Counted from the stretch's first letter, positions 35,460 through 44,951 are shown. The stretch is DNA of 64,000 nucleotides from Larkinella sp049445795 (GCF_049445795.1 NZ_JBMSDT010000011.1:214344-278343); one strand, 5' to 3'. The notes: generated by a model from the sequence alone, not told the origin. Numbers and translations are program-made.

Positions 35460-38400
35460 ATGATCACTTTTATTCTTTCACTGCGATTCGGACGGTTTTT
35501 ACGGCTACTGGGCTGGGCATTCGGTTGGATTGCCGGAACACAGGCGGTCGCACAATTTACCCTGCTTTCTCCCGAGCAAACCGGCGTTCGGTTTGTGAAC
35601 AAACTGGTCGAAACCGAGCAGCATAACGTGCTGGCCTACGAATACTTTTACAACGGCGGGGGCGTGGCCGTGGGCGATCTGAACAACGATGGGTTGCCCG
35701 ACCTCTACTTTACCGGGAATATGGTGGCCGACCGGCTGTATCTCAACCAGGGAAATCTGAAATTTAAAGATATTTCGTCTTCGGCGGGGATTGGCAAGGG
35801 ACTCGGCTGGAAAACCGGGGTGACGCTCGTGGACATCAACCGCGACGGCTGGCTGGATATTTACGTTTGTTACTCGGGGAGTGGTCGCCCGGACCTGCGC
35901 CGAAACCGGCTGTACATCAACAACAAAAACCTGACTTTTTCGGAAAAAGCCGCTCAGTATGGGCTGGATTTGCCGACGCACAGCACCCAGGCGGCTTTCT
36001 TCGATTATGACAAAGACGGTGATCTGGACTGTTTCCTCCTGAACCACAACATCAAGGATTTCAAGCGGTTCGACGCGGCTGCGGTCAAGGCGATGCGCGA
36101 CGAATTTGCGGGCGACCGGCTGCTCCGCAACGACAACGGCAAATTTGTGGATGTCAGCCAGGAAGCCGGAATCAAAGGCAATCCGATCGGGTTTGGCCTG
36201 GGTGTCGCCATTGCCGACATCAACCTCGACGGCTGGCCGGATATTTACGTCTCCAACGACTACATCGAACAGGATTACCTCTACCTCAACGATGGCAAGG
36301 GCCATTTCCACGATTCATTGGGCGAATCGGTGGGGCACCTGAGCTATTTTTCGATGGGCAACGAGGTGACGGACATCAACAACGACGGCTGGCCCGACAT
36401 TTTCACGCTGGACATGCTGCCCGAAGACAACCGTCGGCAGAAACTGCTTTACGGCCCGGAGAATTACGAAACCTACCAGAACATGCTCCGCAACGGGTTC
36501 GACCACCAGTTGATGCGGAACATGCTGCAACTTGGTATGGGGCGGAGAGCATGGGGCAGAGGGCATAGGGCAGAGGGCATAGGGCAGGGGGACGTGCCGA
36601 GTGCTTCAAGTTCCACGACCAATCCGGCCATTCCTAACCCCTCTGCCCAAACCCCTCTGCCCTCTGCCTCAACCCCTCTGCCCATCTTCAGTGAAATCGG
36701 GCAGTTGGCAGGGATTTCAAATACCGACTGGAGCTGGTGCCCGTTGTTTGCCGATTTTGACAACGATGGTTTGAAAGACTTGTACGTGACGAACGGCTAC
36801 CTGCGCGATTACACCAACATGGACTTTATGAAGTTTTACGCCGACCAGCAACTGAAAATTGCGCGCGGTGATTCAACGGCCATGATGGACATTCTGAAGC
36901 AGATGCCCTCTACCACCACACAGCATTACATTTTCCGGAATACGGGTCAGTTGACGTTCGAAAATAAGGTGAAAGCCTGGGGACTTGATCAGAAAGCGCT
37001 TTCGAACGGAGCGGTTTATGCCGATTTGGACAACGATGGCGATCTGGAAATCATCACGAACAACATTAACGTTCCGCCCTCGATTTACCGCAACGACAGC
37101 CGGGTTGCTGATCAGCATTATGTGCAAGTGCAAATCGGGAACAGTCCGGCGACACGCTCGGCTGGAGCGAAAGTCTGGATTTATCAGGCAGGAAAGATGC
37201 AGTATCAGGAGTTTAATCCGTCGCGCGGTTTTCAATCCTGCATGCATACCCCGCTACACTTCGGACTGGGTTCGGCGACGACTGTCGATAGCCTGCGGAT
37301 CGTCTGGCCCGACGATCGGACACAGGTATTACGGCAGGTGAAGGCCAATCAGAAGCTGGTGTTGAAACCGGAAGATGCTGCCGGAACGTACAATTGGGCG
37401 ACCCTGACGGAGGAAAAACCGCTTTTCGTGGAAGTTGCAAATGACACGTTGCCGTACCGCCACCAGGAAGATACGTACAACGATTTTAAGCGCCAGTTGT
37501 TGATTCCCAATATGTTGTCGTTTCAGGGGCCGCATCTGGCGAAAGCGGATGTCAATGGTGATGGGTTGATCGATCTGTATGCCGCCGGAGCCAAGGGACA
37601 AGCCGGTTCCCTGCTGTTGCAACAGAAAAACGGGAGTTGGCTGGTAAGTCCGCAACCGGCTTTTGACGCGGATAAGATGCACGAAGATACCGACGCCCTG
37701 TTCTTCGATGCCGACGGGGATGGCGACCCGGATTTGTACATGGCCAGTGGCGGTTTTGCTTATTTGTCGGACGATCTGTTGTTGCAGGACCGGCTGTATC
37801 TGAACGATGGCAAAGGCAATTTTACCCGCCAGCCCGACGCCCTGCCCGGCGAAACCTTCAGCGATGCCTGCGTGGTGGCGCTGGATCTGGATAAAGATGG
37901 CGATCTGGATTTGTTCGTGGGGGGGCGGGTAGTTCCCGGGCGCTATCCCGAACCAGCCAACAGCCGGATTCTGCTAAACAATGGCAAAGGCGGTTTTACC
38001 GACGAAACCGCCAAACTGGCCCCGTTCCTCACTAAATTCGGTCTGGTTACCGACGCTGTTGCACTGGATATCGACAAAGATGGCTGGCAGGATCTGGTGG
38101 TGGTCGGCGAATGGCTGCCTATCACTGTCTTGAAAAATGAATCGGGCAAATTCACTCATTCACTCATTCGCTCTTTCACTCATTCGGAAGGCTGGTGGAA
38201 CCGCGTCGAAGCTGGTGATTTGGACAACGACGGCGACCTGGATCTGCTGGTGGGCAATTTCGGGAAGAACTGCCAGATGAAACCGACGGAGCAGGAACCG
38301 GTTACGGTGGTGTACGGCGATTTTGACCAGAACGAAGCCATCGACCCGTTTCTGTGCTACTACAACCAGGGCCGCTCGTATCCGCTGGTGAGCCGCGACG

Positions 38401-38897
38401 AAGCCCTGAACCAGTTGTTTCCGCTGCGCCGGAAATTCCCAACTTATCAATCGTACGCCGATGCAACGCTGAAGGAAATCCTGACGCCCGAGCAATTGAA
38501 GCTGGCTGACACGCTTCAGGCTACAGCATTCAGTTCCATTATTCTGGAAAACAAGGGCGATGGCACATTTACGAAACACGATTTGCCGGTCGAAGCGCAG
38601 TTTGCCCCCATTTATGCCATCGCTCTTGTTGATTACGATGGCGACGGTTTGAAGGATCTGCTCGTGGGCGGCAACCAGTCGTACACCCGCATCAAAATCG
38701 GGAAAATGGACGCCAATTATGGCTTTCTGTTCAAAAACGAAGGTAAGTTTCGCTTCTCGTACGTACCGCAGACTCAATCCGGTTTTTGGGTGGAGGGCGA
38801 TGTGCGGGATATTGTCATTCTGGAGCAGAAGGACAGCCTGAACATTATGTTTGGCCGTAACAACGATACCCCCCGGGTTTATCGGAAAACCCGTTGA
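35460..38897 (+). CDS. CRTAC1-like VCBS/ASPIC-UnbV protein
   Basis: An 1145-residue secreted protein with two FG-GAP/VCBS propellers and an ASPIC/UnbV domain at about residues 560-640 (R-S-A-G-A-K-V-W-I, then L-H-F-G-L-G). Calcium-loop repeats (D-L-N-N-D-G-L-P-D, D-I-N-R-D-G-W-L-D, D-I-N-L-D-G-W-P-D, D-L-D-K-D-G-D-L-D) run through both halves. Such proteins follow SusC/D pairs in many Bacteroidota loci; the function is unproven. Two repeat elements are read in frame: residues about 358-408 (a proline/serine-rich linker made of GGGCATA words) and about 898-909 (F-T-H-S-L-I-R-S-F-T-H-S). Where the first lies, relatives normally have a short L-N-N-G-x-G-x-F-S-E turn, so it is an insertion in a propeller loop. 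No frameshift results. Confidence 0.88.
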   Translation: MITFILSLRFGRFLRLLGWAFGWIAGTQAVAQFTLLSPEQTGVRFVNKLVETEQHNVLAYEYFYNGGGVAVGDLNNDGLPDLYFTGNMVADRLYLNQGNLKFKDISSSAGIGKGLGWKTGVTLVDINRDGWLDIYVCYSGSGRPDLRRNRLYINNKNLTFSEKAAQYGLDLPTHSTQAAFFDYDKDGDLDCFLLNHNIKDFKRFDAAAVKAMRDEFAGDRLLRNDNGKFVDVSQEAGIKGNPIGFGLGVAIADINLDGWPDIYVSNDYIEQDYLYLNDGKGHFHDSLGESVGHLSYFSMGNEVTDINNDGWPDIFTLDMLPEDNRRQKLLYGPENYETYQNMLRNGFDHQLMRNMLQLGMGRRAWGRGHRAEGIGQGDVPSASSSTTNPAIPNPSAQTPLPSASTPLPIFSEIGQLAGISNTDWSWCPLFADFDNDGLKDLYVTNGYLRDYTNMDFMKFYADQQLKIARGDSTAMMDILKQMPSTTTQHYIFRNTGQLTFENKVKAWGLDQKALSNGAVYADLDNDGDLEIITNNINVPPSIYRNDSRVADQHYVQVQIGNSPATRSAGAKVWIYQAGKMQYQEFNPSRGFQSCMHTPLHFGLGSATTVDSLRIVWPDDRTQVLRQVKANQKLVLKPEDAAGTYNWATLTEEKPLFVEVANDTLPYRHQEDTYNDFKRQLLIPNMLSFQGPHLAKADVNGDGLIDLYAAGAKGQAGSLLLQQKNGSWLVSPQPAFDADKMHEDTDALFFDADGDGDPDLYMASGGFAYLSDDLLLQDRLYLNDGKGNFTRQPDALPGETFSDACVVALDLDKDGDLDLFVGGRVVPGRYPEPANSRILLNNGKGGFTDETAKLAPFLTKFGLVTDAVALDIDKDGWQDLVVVGEWLPITVLKNESGKFTHSLIRSFTHSEGWWNRVEAGDLDNDGDLDLLVGNFGKNCQMKPTEQEPVTVVYGDFDQNEAIDPFLCYYNQGRSYPLVSRDEALNQLFPLRRKFPTYQSYADATLKEILTPEQLKLADTLQATAFSSIILENKGDGTFTKHDLPVEAQFAPIYAIALVDYDGDGLKDLLVGGNQSYTRIKIGKMDANYGFLFKNEGKFRFSYVPQTQSGFWVEGDVRDIVILEQKDSLNIMFGRNNDTPRVYRKTR
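36537..36684. repeat. In-frame heptamer-word inverted repeat inside the CRTAC1 gene
   Basis: The left arm 36537-36592 reads as GGGCAGA/GGGCATA words and the right arm 36638-36684 as CCCCTCTGCCC/CCTCTGCC inverse words, with a 45-nt non-repeat centre. It belongs to the family of the intergenic element 14114-14229. It is translated without stops as an R/G-rich then P/S-rich linker. Confidence 0.88.
38150..38187. repeat. In-frame ATTCACTC octamer tract inside the CRTAC1 gene
   Basis: Units ATTCACTC, ATTCACTC, ATTCGCTC, TTTCACTC, ATTCGG in tandem, the words found in the arms of the elements at 22457-22544 and 49441-49533. It has no inverted partner here, so it is a half-element. It encodes F-T-H-S-L-I-R-S-F-T-H-S-E in a propeller loop just before the conserved G-W-W-N-R motif. 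Confidence 0.85.
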
Positions 38898-40219
38898 TGA
38901 TGAAAAAAACAGTCTTCTTTTTTGGGTTGGTTCTTATCGGTTTGACCGGATCGATGGCAGCGCCACCCGCCGAAACCGATGCGGCCGTTTATGCCCGGAC
39001 GCTGAAAAAACTGACCGATGTGATGGTGAACGATGTGACCGGCCCGTGTGCATCGGCGCGGTATTATGCCTATGCCAATCTGGCGGCTTACGAGCTACTT
39101 TATCAGGAGCAACGCCCAGCCACTTATGTCGCTTTTGAAGGGCGCTTACGAAAGTACCCAACCTTTGCAAAACCACAACCCAATGCGGGGGTCGATGCCC
39201 GGTTTGGTAGTTTGTATGCACTCTTGCGGATGGGAGAGGAATTGCTTCCTTCGGGATACTTGCTTGAAAAAGAGCGTGATGCGTTGATAAAAGAGGCTAA
39301 AAGCCGGTACCAATTGTCCGACGAGCAACTACTGGCTACCCGGACGTATGCCGATACGCTGGTGAAAAAGCTGGTGAAGTACGCGGCCCAGGATGGGTAC
39401 ATCAAAACTAGTGGTTACATGCGTTTTACACCCTCGGAACAGCCTGGTTCGTGGCAACCGACCCCGCCTGCCTATTCAGAAGCCTACGAACCGTACTGGC
39501 CCACCCTGCGCCCGTTTCTGCTCGACAGCGCAGCCCAGTTTCGGCCCAAACCGATGGTGCCTTACAGCGAAGCCAAAGATTCTCCCTTTTTCCGGTTGGT
39601 GAAAGAAGTGTACGACACCACCCGTGCGCTGACCGACCAGCAACGGCATATCGCCAATTTCTGGGACTGCAACCCTTTTTTCCTGAATCAGAAAGGCCAT
39701 GTGAGTTTCGGAACGAAAAAAATTACACCGGGCGGTCACTGGATGGGCATTACGAGCATCGTCTGTACGCAACGGAACCTGTCGCTGGCCGAAACCGTCC
39801 GCTGGCATACGCTGGTCGGGCTGACGATGGCCGATGCGTTCATTTCCTGTTGGGAGGAGAAGTACCACAGCAACCGCATTCGTCCGGAAACCGTGATCAA
39901 TCAGCAGATCGACCGCGACTGGCGACCGATGTTGCAAACCCCCCCGTTTCCGGAATATACCAGTGGGCACAGCGTGATGTCGGCGGCCGTTTCGACGGTG
40001 CTGACCGCGCTGGCGGGCGAACCCATCGGGTACACAGACACCGTCGAGGTGGAATTCGGGATTCCGGCGCGGTCGTTCCGATCGTTCGAGCAGGCGGCCA
40101 ATGAAGCAGCCATTTCCCGGCTGTACGGCGGGATTCACTTTCGCGATTCCATTGAAAATGGCGTCGCCCAAGGCCGACAGATTGGCCGGTTCGTGATTCG
40201 GCAACTCGGCTTACCCTAG
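38897..40219 (+). CDS. Vanadium-dependent haloperoxidase / PAP2 superfamily protein
   Basis: A 440-residue exported protein with the vanadate/phosphate-binding triad of the VHPO-PAP2 superfamily: K-x6-R-P (Lys322, E-K-Y-H-S-N-R-I-R-P), S-G-H at residues 356-358, and S-R-x5-H (Ser407 to His414) followed by an Asp. Signal peptide M-M-K-K-T-V-F-F-F-G ... S-M-A-A. It would oxidise halides with H2O2 or act as an acid phosphatase; sequence alone does not decide. Its ATG overlaps the CRTAC1 stop (TGATG at 38895), so translation is coupled. Confidence 0.88.
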   Translation: MMKKTVFFFGLVLIGLTGSMAAPPAETDAAVYARTLKKLTDVMVNDVTGPCASARYYAYANLAAYELLYQEQRPATYVAFEGRLRKYPTFAKPQPNAGVDARFGSLYALLRMGEELLPSGYLLEKERDALIKEAKSRYQLSDEQLLATRTYADTLVKKLVKYAAQDGYIKTSGYMRFTPSEQPGSWQPTPPAYSEAYEPYWPTLRPFLLDSAAQFRPKPMVPYSEAKDSPFFRLVKEVYDTTRALTDQQRHIANFWDCNPFFLNQKGHVSFGTKKITPGGHWMGITSIVCTQRNLSLAETVRWHTLVGLTMADAFISCWEEKYHSNRIRPETVINQQIDRDWRPMLQTPPFPEYTSGHSVMSAAVSTVLTALAGEPIGYTDTVEVEFGIPARSFRSFEQAANEAAISRLYGGIHFRDSIENGVAQGRQIGRFVIRQLGLP

Positions 40220-40274
40220 CATCCAAGTTTCACTACCCAATACAACCCACTTACGGTTTTAAACCGGCTCTCGT

Positions 40275-41714
40275 ATGAACCATAAATTCCTTGCGCTTTG
40301 TCTGGCAATCGGCGTCTCGCTTTCCGGTTTTGCCCAGCAACATTCCGAACAAAATCACTCCAAATACGTCTGGCCGACCGACAGCCTGGTCCGCAAAAAA
40401 CTGGGGCAGTGGCAGGACGTTAAATTCGGACTGCTGATGCATTGGGGTACCTACAGCCAATGGGGCATTGTCGAATCCTGGTCGCTCTGCCCGGAAGATG
40501 AGGGCTGGTGCGAGCGCCGGGGGCCGTATGCCAGCAATTGGTACGAGTACAAAAAAGCCTACGAAAATCTGCAAACGACCTTCAACCCGACCCGGTTTAA
40601 CCCCGAACGCTGGGCTGAGGCCGCTAAAACCGCCGGGATGAAGTACATGATCTTCACGACCAAGCACCACGACGGTTTTTGCATGTTTGATTCCAAACAA
40701 ACGGAGTACAAAATCACCGGCACGAAATCGCCGTTTGCGGCCAATCCGCGCAGCAACGTCACGAAGGAAATTCTGGGGGCCTTTCGGAATCAGGGCTTTA
40801 TGGTCGGGACCTATTTCTCGAAACCCGACTGGAACGTCGATTCGTACTGGTGGCCGTATTTTCCGCCGAAAGACCGCAACGTAAGCTACGATCCGAAGAA
40901 GTATCCCGAGCTGTGGAAAAAATACCAGGACTTCACCTTCAACCAGATTCAGGAATTGATGACCGATTACGGGAACGTCGATATTCTGTGGCTGGACGGC
41001 GGCTGGGTGCGTCCGGCCAGTACCATCGACTCGACGGTGAGCTGGCAGCGGACGATTCCCTACAGCCAGGACATTGACATGGCCCGGATTGCGGGCATGG
41101 GACGCCAGCGCCAACCCGGTTTGCTGGTCGTCGACCGGACGGTTTCGGGCGAGTTTGAAAATTACGTGACGCCCGAGCAGCAGATTCCGGACCATCACAT
41201 GCCGATTCCGTGGGAAACTTGCCTGACCATGGGCGATAGCTGGTCGTACATTCCAAAAGAAAACTTCAAATCGGCCCGGAAACTGGTGCAACTGCTAGTG
41301 GATGTGGTCGCCAAAAACGGCAACCTGCTGCTGAACATCGCGCCCGGCCCCGACGGCGAATGGCACGAAGAAGCCTACGGTCGGCTGAAGGAAATCGGCG
41401 ACTGGATGCAGGTCAACGGCGAGTCGGTGTACGGCACCAAACCGCTGGCTCCGTACCGCCAGAACCAGTGGGCTATCACGACCAACGGCAAGGCGTCCTA
41501 CGCTTCGTACTTGCCCACGGAAACCGAAACCGCACTTCCCGCCAGCCTGACGCTGCCGATAACGCCCACCCAGGCCAAAGCGACCCTGACGATTTTGGGA
41601 ACGAAGCAGGCGCTGAAATGGAAAAAAGCAGGTAATGGTATTGAGGTGAGTATTCCGGAAAAAGTCCGGCAGCAACTAGCCGGAAAACCGGTCTGGGTAT
41701 TCAAACTAGTGTGA
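40275..41714 (+). CDS. Alpha-L-fucosidase, GH29
   Basis: A 479-residue retaining alpha-L-fucosidase that releases L-fucose from glycans in the periplasm or at the surface. Signal peptide ends at S-G-F-A-Q (about residue 17). GH29 landmarks: F-G-L-L-M-H-W-G-T-Y-S, K-Y-M-I-F-T-T-K-H-H-D-G-F-C near residue 130, and the nucleophile Asp241 in L-W-L-D-G-G. A lectin-like C-terminal sandwich follows. It supplies the substrate for the fucose-catabolic genes 3-10 kb downstream and is the firmest hint about which sugar the locus handles. Confidence 0.95.
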   Translation: MNHKFLALCLAIGVSLSGFAQQHSEQNHSKYVWPTDSLVRKKLGQWQDVKFGLLMHWGTYSQWGIVESWSLCPEDEGWCERRGPYASNWYEYKKAYENLQTTFNPTRFNPERWAEAAKTAGMKYMIFTTKHHDGFCMFDSKQTEYKITGTKSPFAANPRSNVTKEILGAFRNQGFMVGTYFSKPDWNVDSYWWPYFPPKDRNVSYDPKKYPELWKKYQDFTFNQIQELMTDYGNVDILWLDGGWVRPASTIDSTVSWQRTIPYSQDIDMARIAGMGRQRQPGLLVVDRTVSGEFENYVTPEQQIPDHHMPIPWETCLTMGDSWSYIPKENFKSARKLVQLLVDVVAKNGNLLLNIAPGPDGEWHEEAYGRLKEIGDWMQVNGESVYGTKPLAPYRQNQWAITTNGKASYASYLPTETETALPASLTLPITPTQAKATLTILGTKQALKWKKAGNGIEVSIPEKVRQQLAGKPVWVFKLV

Positions 41715-44188
41715 TGTATAAACGACCCTATCCCATGAAAAACCGCATTCTCTTCTTACTGCTCTGTCTGACGACCGCGTGGTCGGTTCGGGCGCAGCGC
41801 GTTCATACCTTCAGCCAGGGGCTCGCCATCGGGCCGTGCCACCAGTACGGCCGCGAGGCTTTGTACACCGATCAACTGGCGTACCATCTGTACCGGGGTG
41901 ATTTGAAAAAACCGGTCGCCGGGCAGGGCATAGCCGACAACAGCGCCGACACCCTGCGCTGGCAAACCGTCACGCCCGACAAGGAGGGCAAATTCCGGGG
42001 TCGCTCGTTCAACAACGGGTACTTGTACCTAATCTACCAGGCCGACCGGGATGAGGTCGCGGTGTTACACGCGACGGGCCATAACATGGTGTATGTCAAC
42101 GGAGCGCCCCACGCCGGTGATCCGTACGCCCTGGGGTATATGCACGTGCCGGTTTCGCTGAAAAAAGGGCTGAATGAAATTTACGTCCGCACCTCGCCGT
42201 TTTCGCGGTTCCAGGGGGTAATGGCGAAGTTGCTTTTTCCGGAAAAGCCGGTGACCCTGAACACCGAAGACCCTACTCTGCCGAGCGTGGTATTGGGTAA
42301 TCAGGCCGAACCGATCTGGGGCGCGGTGGTGCTGGTGAATGCCACGAATAAGGTGCTGACCGGATTAAAGCTGAAAAGCCAATTGGCCGGAAAAGAACTG
42401 CTGACGGATGTACCGGCGGTTCCGGCCCTGACGACGCGCAAGGTCGGTTTTCGGATGGATGCCTCGGGGGTTGCGAAAAAAGAGGACGGTAAGGTGTCGA
42501 TTACCTTGCTGCAAGCCGGAAAACCGCTAGACGGTAAAGACCTGACGCTGTCGGTCGCCGGGCCAGGTGAGCATTACAGCCAGACGTTCGTGAGCGCCAT
42601 CGACGGTAGTGTGCAGTATTTTGGCGTGGCTCCGCAAAGCAAACCGGATGGGCAGGCTCCCGCGTTGTTTTTGTCGGTTCACGGGGCTGGGGTTGAGGGA
42701 ATCGGGCAGGCTCGGGCGTATCAGCCCAAGGACTGGGGCGTTCTGGTGGCTCCGACCAACCGCCGACCGCGCGGTTTTAACTGGGAAGACTGGGGCCGTC
42801 TGGATGCGCTGGAAGTGTTTAATCTGGCCAAAAAGCAGTTCAAGCCCGATCCGCAGCGGATTTACCTGACCGGCCACTCAATGGGCGGACACGGCACCTG
42901 GTATCTGGGCGCGACGTTCCCGGGCCATTGGGCCGCCATTGCGCCCTGCGCCGGGTATCCAACGCTGGCGGGCTACGGTTCACACGACGGCAAAATCCCG
43001 GAAGAAGGCGCGAATGCAATGGAGAAAATCCTGCTGCGTGCGAGCAATCCGAGCAACGTGATCGCCCTCGCATCGAACTACAAACCGCTGGGTGTGTACA
43101 TCCTGCATGGCGACGCCGACCGGACGGTTTCGGTGGAATACGCCCGACAAATGCGCAAATTGCTCGGCACGTTTCACCCGGATTTTACGCACTACGAATA
43201 CCCCGGCGGTTCGCATTGGTACGGCAACGAGAGCGTCGACTGGCAACCGCTTTTCGACTACTTCAAATGGCACCGCATCAAGGCCGACAGTGCCATGAAT
43301 GCCCTTGATTTTACGACGGCCAACCCGGCAATTTCCTCCACGATGCGCTGGGCCACCATCGAGCAGCAGGAACATCCGTTGCAGTACAGCCGGGTGCAGG
43401 TAACGCGGGACAAAAAGGCAAAAACGATTACGGGAAAAACCGACAACATTCACCTGCTGTCGTTGAGTCTGGCAGATTTTGCGCCGGGCGAAACCGTCAC
43501 GATTACGCTGGACAGCCTGAAAACCGTCAGCCACCGGGTTAGTCAGGCCGACGAGCGGCTGTATCTGGTCAAAAACGGTGACTGGGCCGTTGGGGCAAAA
43601 CCGGCCGCGACGCAGAAAGGGGCGCACCGGAACGGGACCTTCAAGGAGCCGTTTAACCACCGGATGGTGTTTGTGTACGGAACGGCGGGCACGGCGGCTG
43701 AGAACGAGTGGGCCTACAACAAAGCCCGCTATGATGCCGAAACCTGGTACTACCGGGGCAACGGAGCGGTGGACATCATTCCGGACAAAGCCTTTACGCC
43801 CGCGCAGTACGCCGACCGGGGCGTGGTGATTTACGGCAATGCAACGACCAACCGGGCCTGGAACAGCCTGCTGGCAAATTGCCCGATTCAGGTCAGTCGG
43901 GGCCAGATGACGGTGGGAGCGGAACGGTTTTCGAGCGACGACCTGAGCGCTTACTTTGCCTGGTCGCGCACCGATAGCCCGGTGGCGTCAGTGGCCGTAG
44001 TGGCCGGAACCGGTTTGGTGGGGATGAAAGCCGCCGATGCCAACCAGTATTTTGCGGGCGGCAGCGGTTTTCCCGACTACATGATTTTCGGGCTGGACAT
44101 GGTCAAAAACGGCATCAAGGGCGTTCGGAAAGCCGGTTTTTTCGACAACAACTGGCAACTGGAACCGCAGGAGTCGGTCGGGCGGTGA
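41714..44188 (+). CDS. Secreted prolyl-oligopeptidase-like alpha/beta hydrolase
   Basis: An 824-residue exported serine hydrolase. The N-terminal half (about residues 25-290) is beta-rich and unrecognised. The alpha/beta hydrolase domain has an L-T-G-H-S-M-G-G-H-G nucleophile elbow, I-L-H-G-D-A-D-R-T-V for the acid and P-G-G-S-H-W-Y for the His. The C-terminal part has further beta structure. Its ATG overlaps the fucosidase TGA (TGATG at 41712), while the in-frame ATG at 41735 gives the classic signal peptide M-K-N-R-I-L-F-L-L. In this context it may be a carbohydrate esterase; peptidase activity is the alternative. Confidence 0.78.
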   Translation: MYKRPYPMKNRILFLLLCLTTAWSVRAQRVHTFSQGLAIGPCHQYGREALYTDQLAYHLYRGDLKKPVAGQGIADNSADTLRWQTVTPDKEGKFRGRSFNNGYLYLIYQADRDEVAVLHATGHNMVYVNGAPHAGDPYALGYMHVPVSLKKGLNEIYVRTSPFSRFQGVMAKLLFPEKPVTLNTEDPTLPSVVLGNQAEPIWGAVVLVNATNKVLTGLKLKSQLAGKELLTDVPAVPALTTRKVGFRMDASGVAKKEDGKVSITLLQAGKPLDGKDLTLSVAGPGEHYSQTFVSAIDGSVQYFGVAPQSKPDGQAPALFLSVHGAGVEGIGQARAYQPKDWGVLVAPTNRRPRGFNWEDWGRLDALEVFNLAKKQFKPDPQRIYLTGHSMGGHGTWYLGATFPGHWAAIAPCAGYPTLAGYGSHDGKIPEEGANAMEKILLRASNPSNVIALASNYKPLGVYILHGDADRTVSVEYARQMRKLLGTFHPDFTHYEYPGGSHWYGNESVDWQPLFDYFKWHRIKADSAMNALDFTTANPAISSTMRWATIEQQEHPLQYSRVQVTRDKKAKTITGKTDNIHLLSLSLADFAPGETVTITLDSLKTVSHRVSQADERLYLVKNGDWAVGAKPAATQKGAHRNGTFKEPFNHRMVFVYGTAGTAAENEWAYNKARYDAETWYYRGNGAVDIIPDKAFTPAQYADRGVVIYGNATTNRAWNSLLANCPIQVSRGQMTVGAERFSSDDLSAYFAWSRTDSPVASVAVVAGTGLVGMKAADANQYFAGGSGFPDYMIFGLDMVKNGIKGVRKAGFFDNNWQLEPQESVGR

Positions 44189-44197
44189 GTGGCAGGG

Positions 44198-44812
44198 TCA
44201 GGCGGGCGTAAAGATGTCCCGGATGCCCATCCGAAAACCGCTGATCACCTCGGATTCCAGTGTGCCGTCTTTGAGTTTCTGGGCCAGTTCGAACACGTTG
44301 CCGTTGAGCAAATACTGCTCGACGGTTTCGTGTTCGACATCCACGATCCAGTATTCCTGCACGCCGTGCAAGGCATAGTCAGTCATTTTAATCCCATAAT
44401 CTCTGTCTCGTGTGCTGTCGGACAGGATTTCGACGACAAAATCCGGGGGCGGGAAGGCGGATTGTTTTTGTTCAAACTGGTCCGCTTTTTCTTTTTTCCA
44501 GAAACAGATGTCCGGCTCGTAATCGTTGCGGGTCATCCGAACCATGACTTTTTCGTAACCTACTCTTCCCAGGCGATTTTCATAAACGTACGGGAGTAAC
44601 CAACGATTAATATTACTGGACGCCATCCAGTGACGTCCGTAAACCGGTGAATGATAGATGATTTCGCCCAGAATAAATTCTGCTTTCTTCCCTTCGTCTA
44701 CATCGGCCCAAAACTGGTGACGACGGCGCTGCTCGGCCTGCCAGGTGTTTTCCAGTTCGTCCAGCAGTTCGCGCAGGTTCGGCGCTTTCAATAAGTCGTC
44801 GATGAGTTGCAT
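44198..44812 (-). CDS. Uma2 family (DUF820) PD-(D/E)XK endonuclease-like protein
   Basis: A 204-residue protein of the Uma2 family, common as multiple copies in Cytophagales and cyanobacteria. PD-(D/E)XK core: an early acidic residue in A-E-F-I-L-G-E-I, then Y-E-P-D-I-C-F, P-D-F-V-V-E-I-L-S, K-M-T-D-Y and Y-W-I-V-D-V. Biological role of the family is unknown; a nuclease or mobile-element link has been proposed. It lies antisense within the fucose locus, convergent with the hydrolase gene and divergent from the FAH gene, and looks like an inserted accessory gene. Confidence 0.9.
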   Translation of the reverse strand: MQLIDDLLKAPNLRELLDELENTWQAEQRRRHQFWADVDEGKKAEFILGEIIYHSPVYGRHWMASSNINRWLLPYVYENRLGRVGYEKVMVRMTRNDYEPDICFWKKEKADQFEQKQSAFPPPDFVVEILSDSTRDRDYGIKMTDYALHGVQEYWIVDVEHETVEQYLLNGNVFELAQKLKDGTLESEVISGFRMGIRDIFTPA

Positions 44813-44834
44813 AGCGGGTGTGATACGGTTTTTA

Positions 44835-44842
44835 CAAATATA
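44835..44842 (-). promoter_or_regulatory. Candidate -7 element for the Uma2 gene
   Basis: Reads TATATTTG on the minus strand, a full TAnnTTTG match 22 nt before the Uma2 ATG. The nearest TTG upstream is 23 nt away, slightly wide. Confidence 0.4.
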
Positions 44843-44884
44843 CGAAGATTTACGGCTGGCTGTAACAATCCGGATTTGCCGGTT

Positions 44885-44892
44885 TATTTTTG
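44885..44892 (+). promoter_or_regulatory. Candidate -7 element for the fucose-catabolic operon
   Basis: TATTTTTG on the plus strand matches TAnnTTTG, 60 nt before the FAH-family ATG. No good -33 partner is seen, so confidence is limited. Confidence 0.35.
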
Positions 44893-44951
44893 CGCGAAAG
44901 GTTATATGCCGCTAACATTTCTCTTTACATACGAAAAGTAACCCCTCAATC

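Noticed and set aside
36537..36684. Possible CRISPR-like or satellite array from GGGCATA words
   Set aside because: Words are contiguous with no spacers, arms are inverted, and the tract is in frame within a gene.
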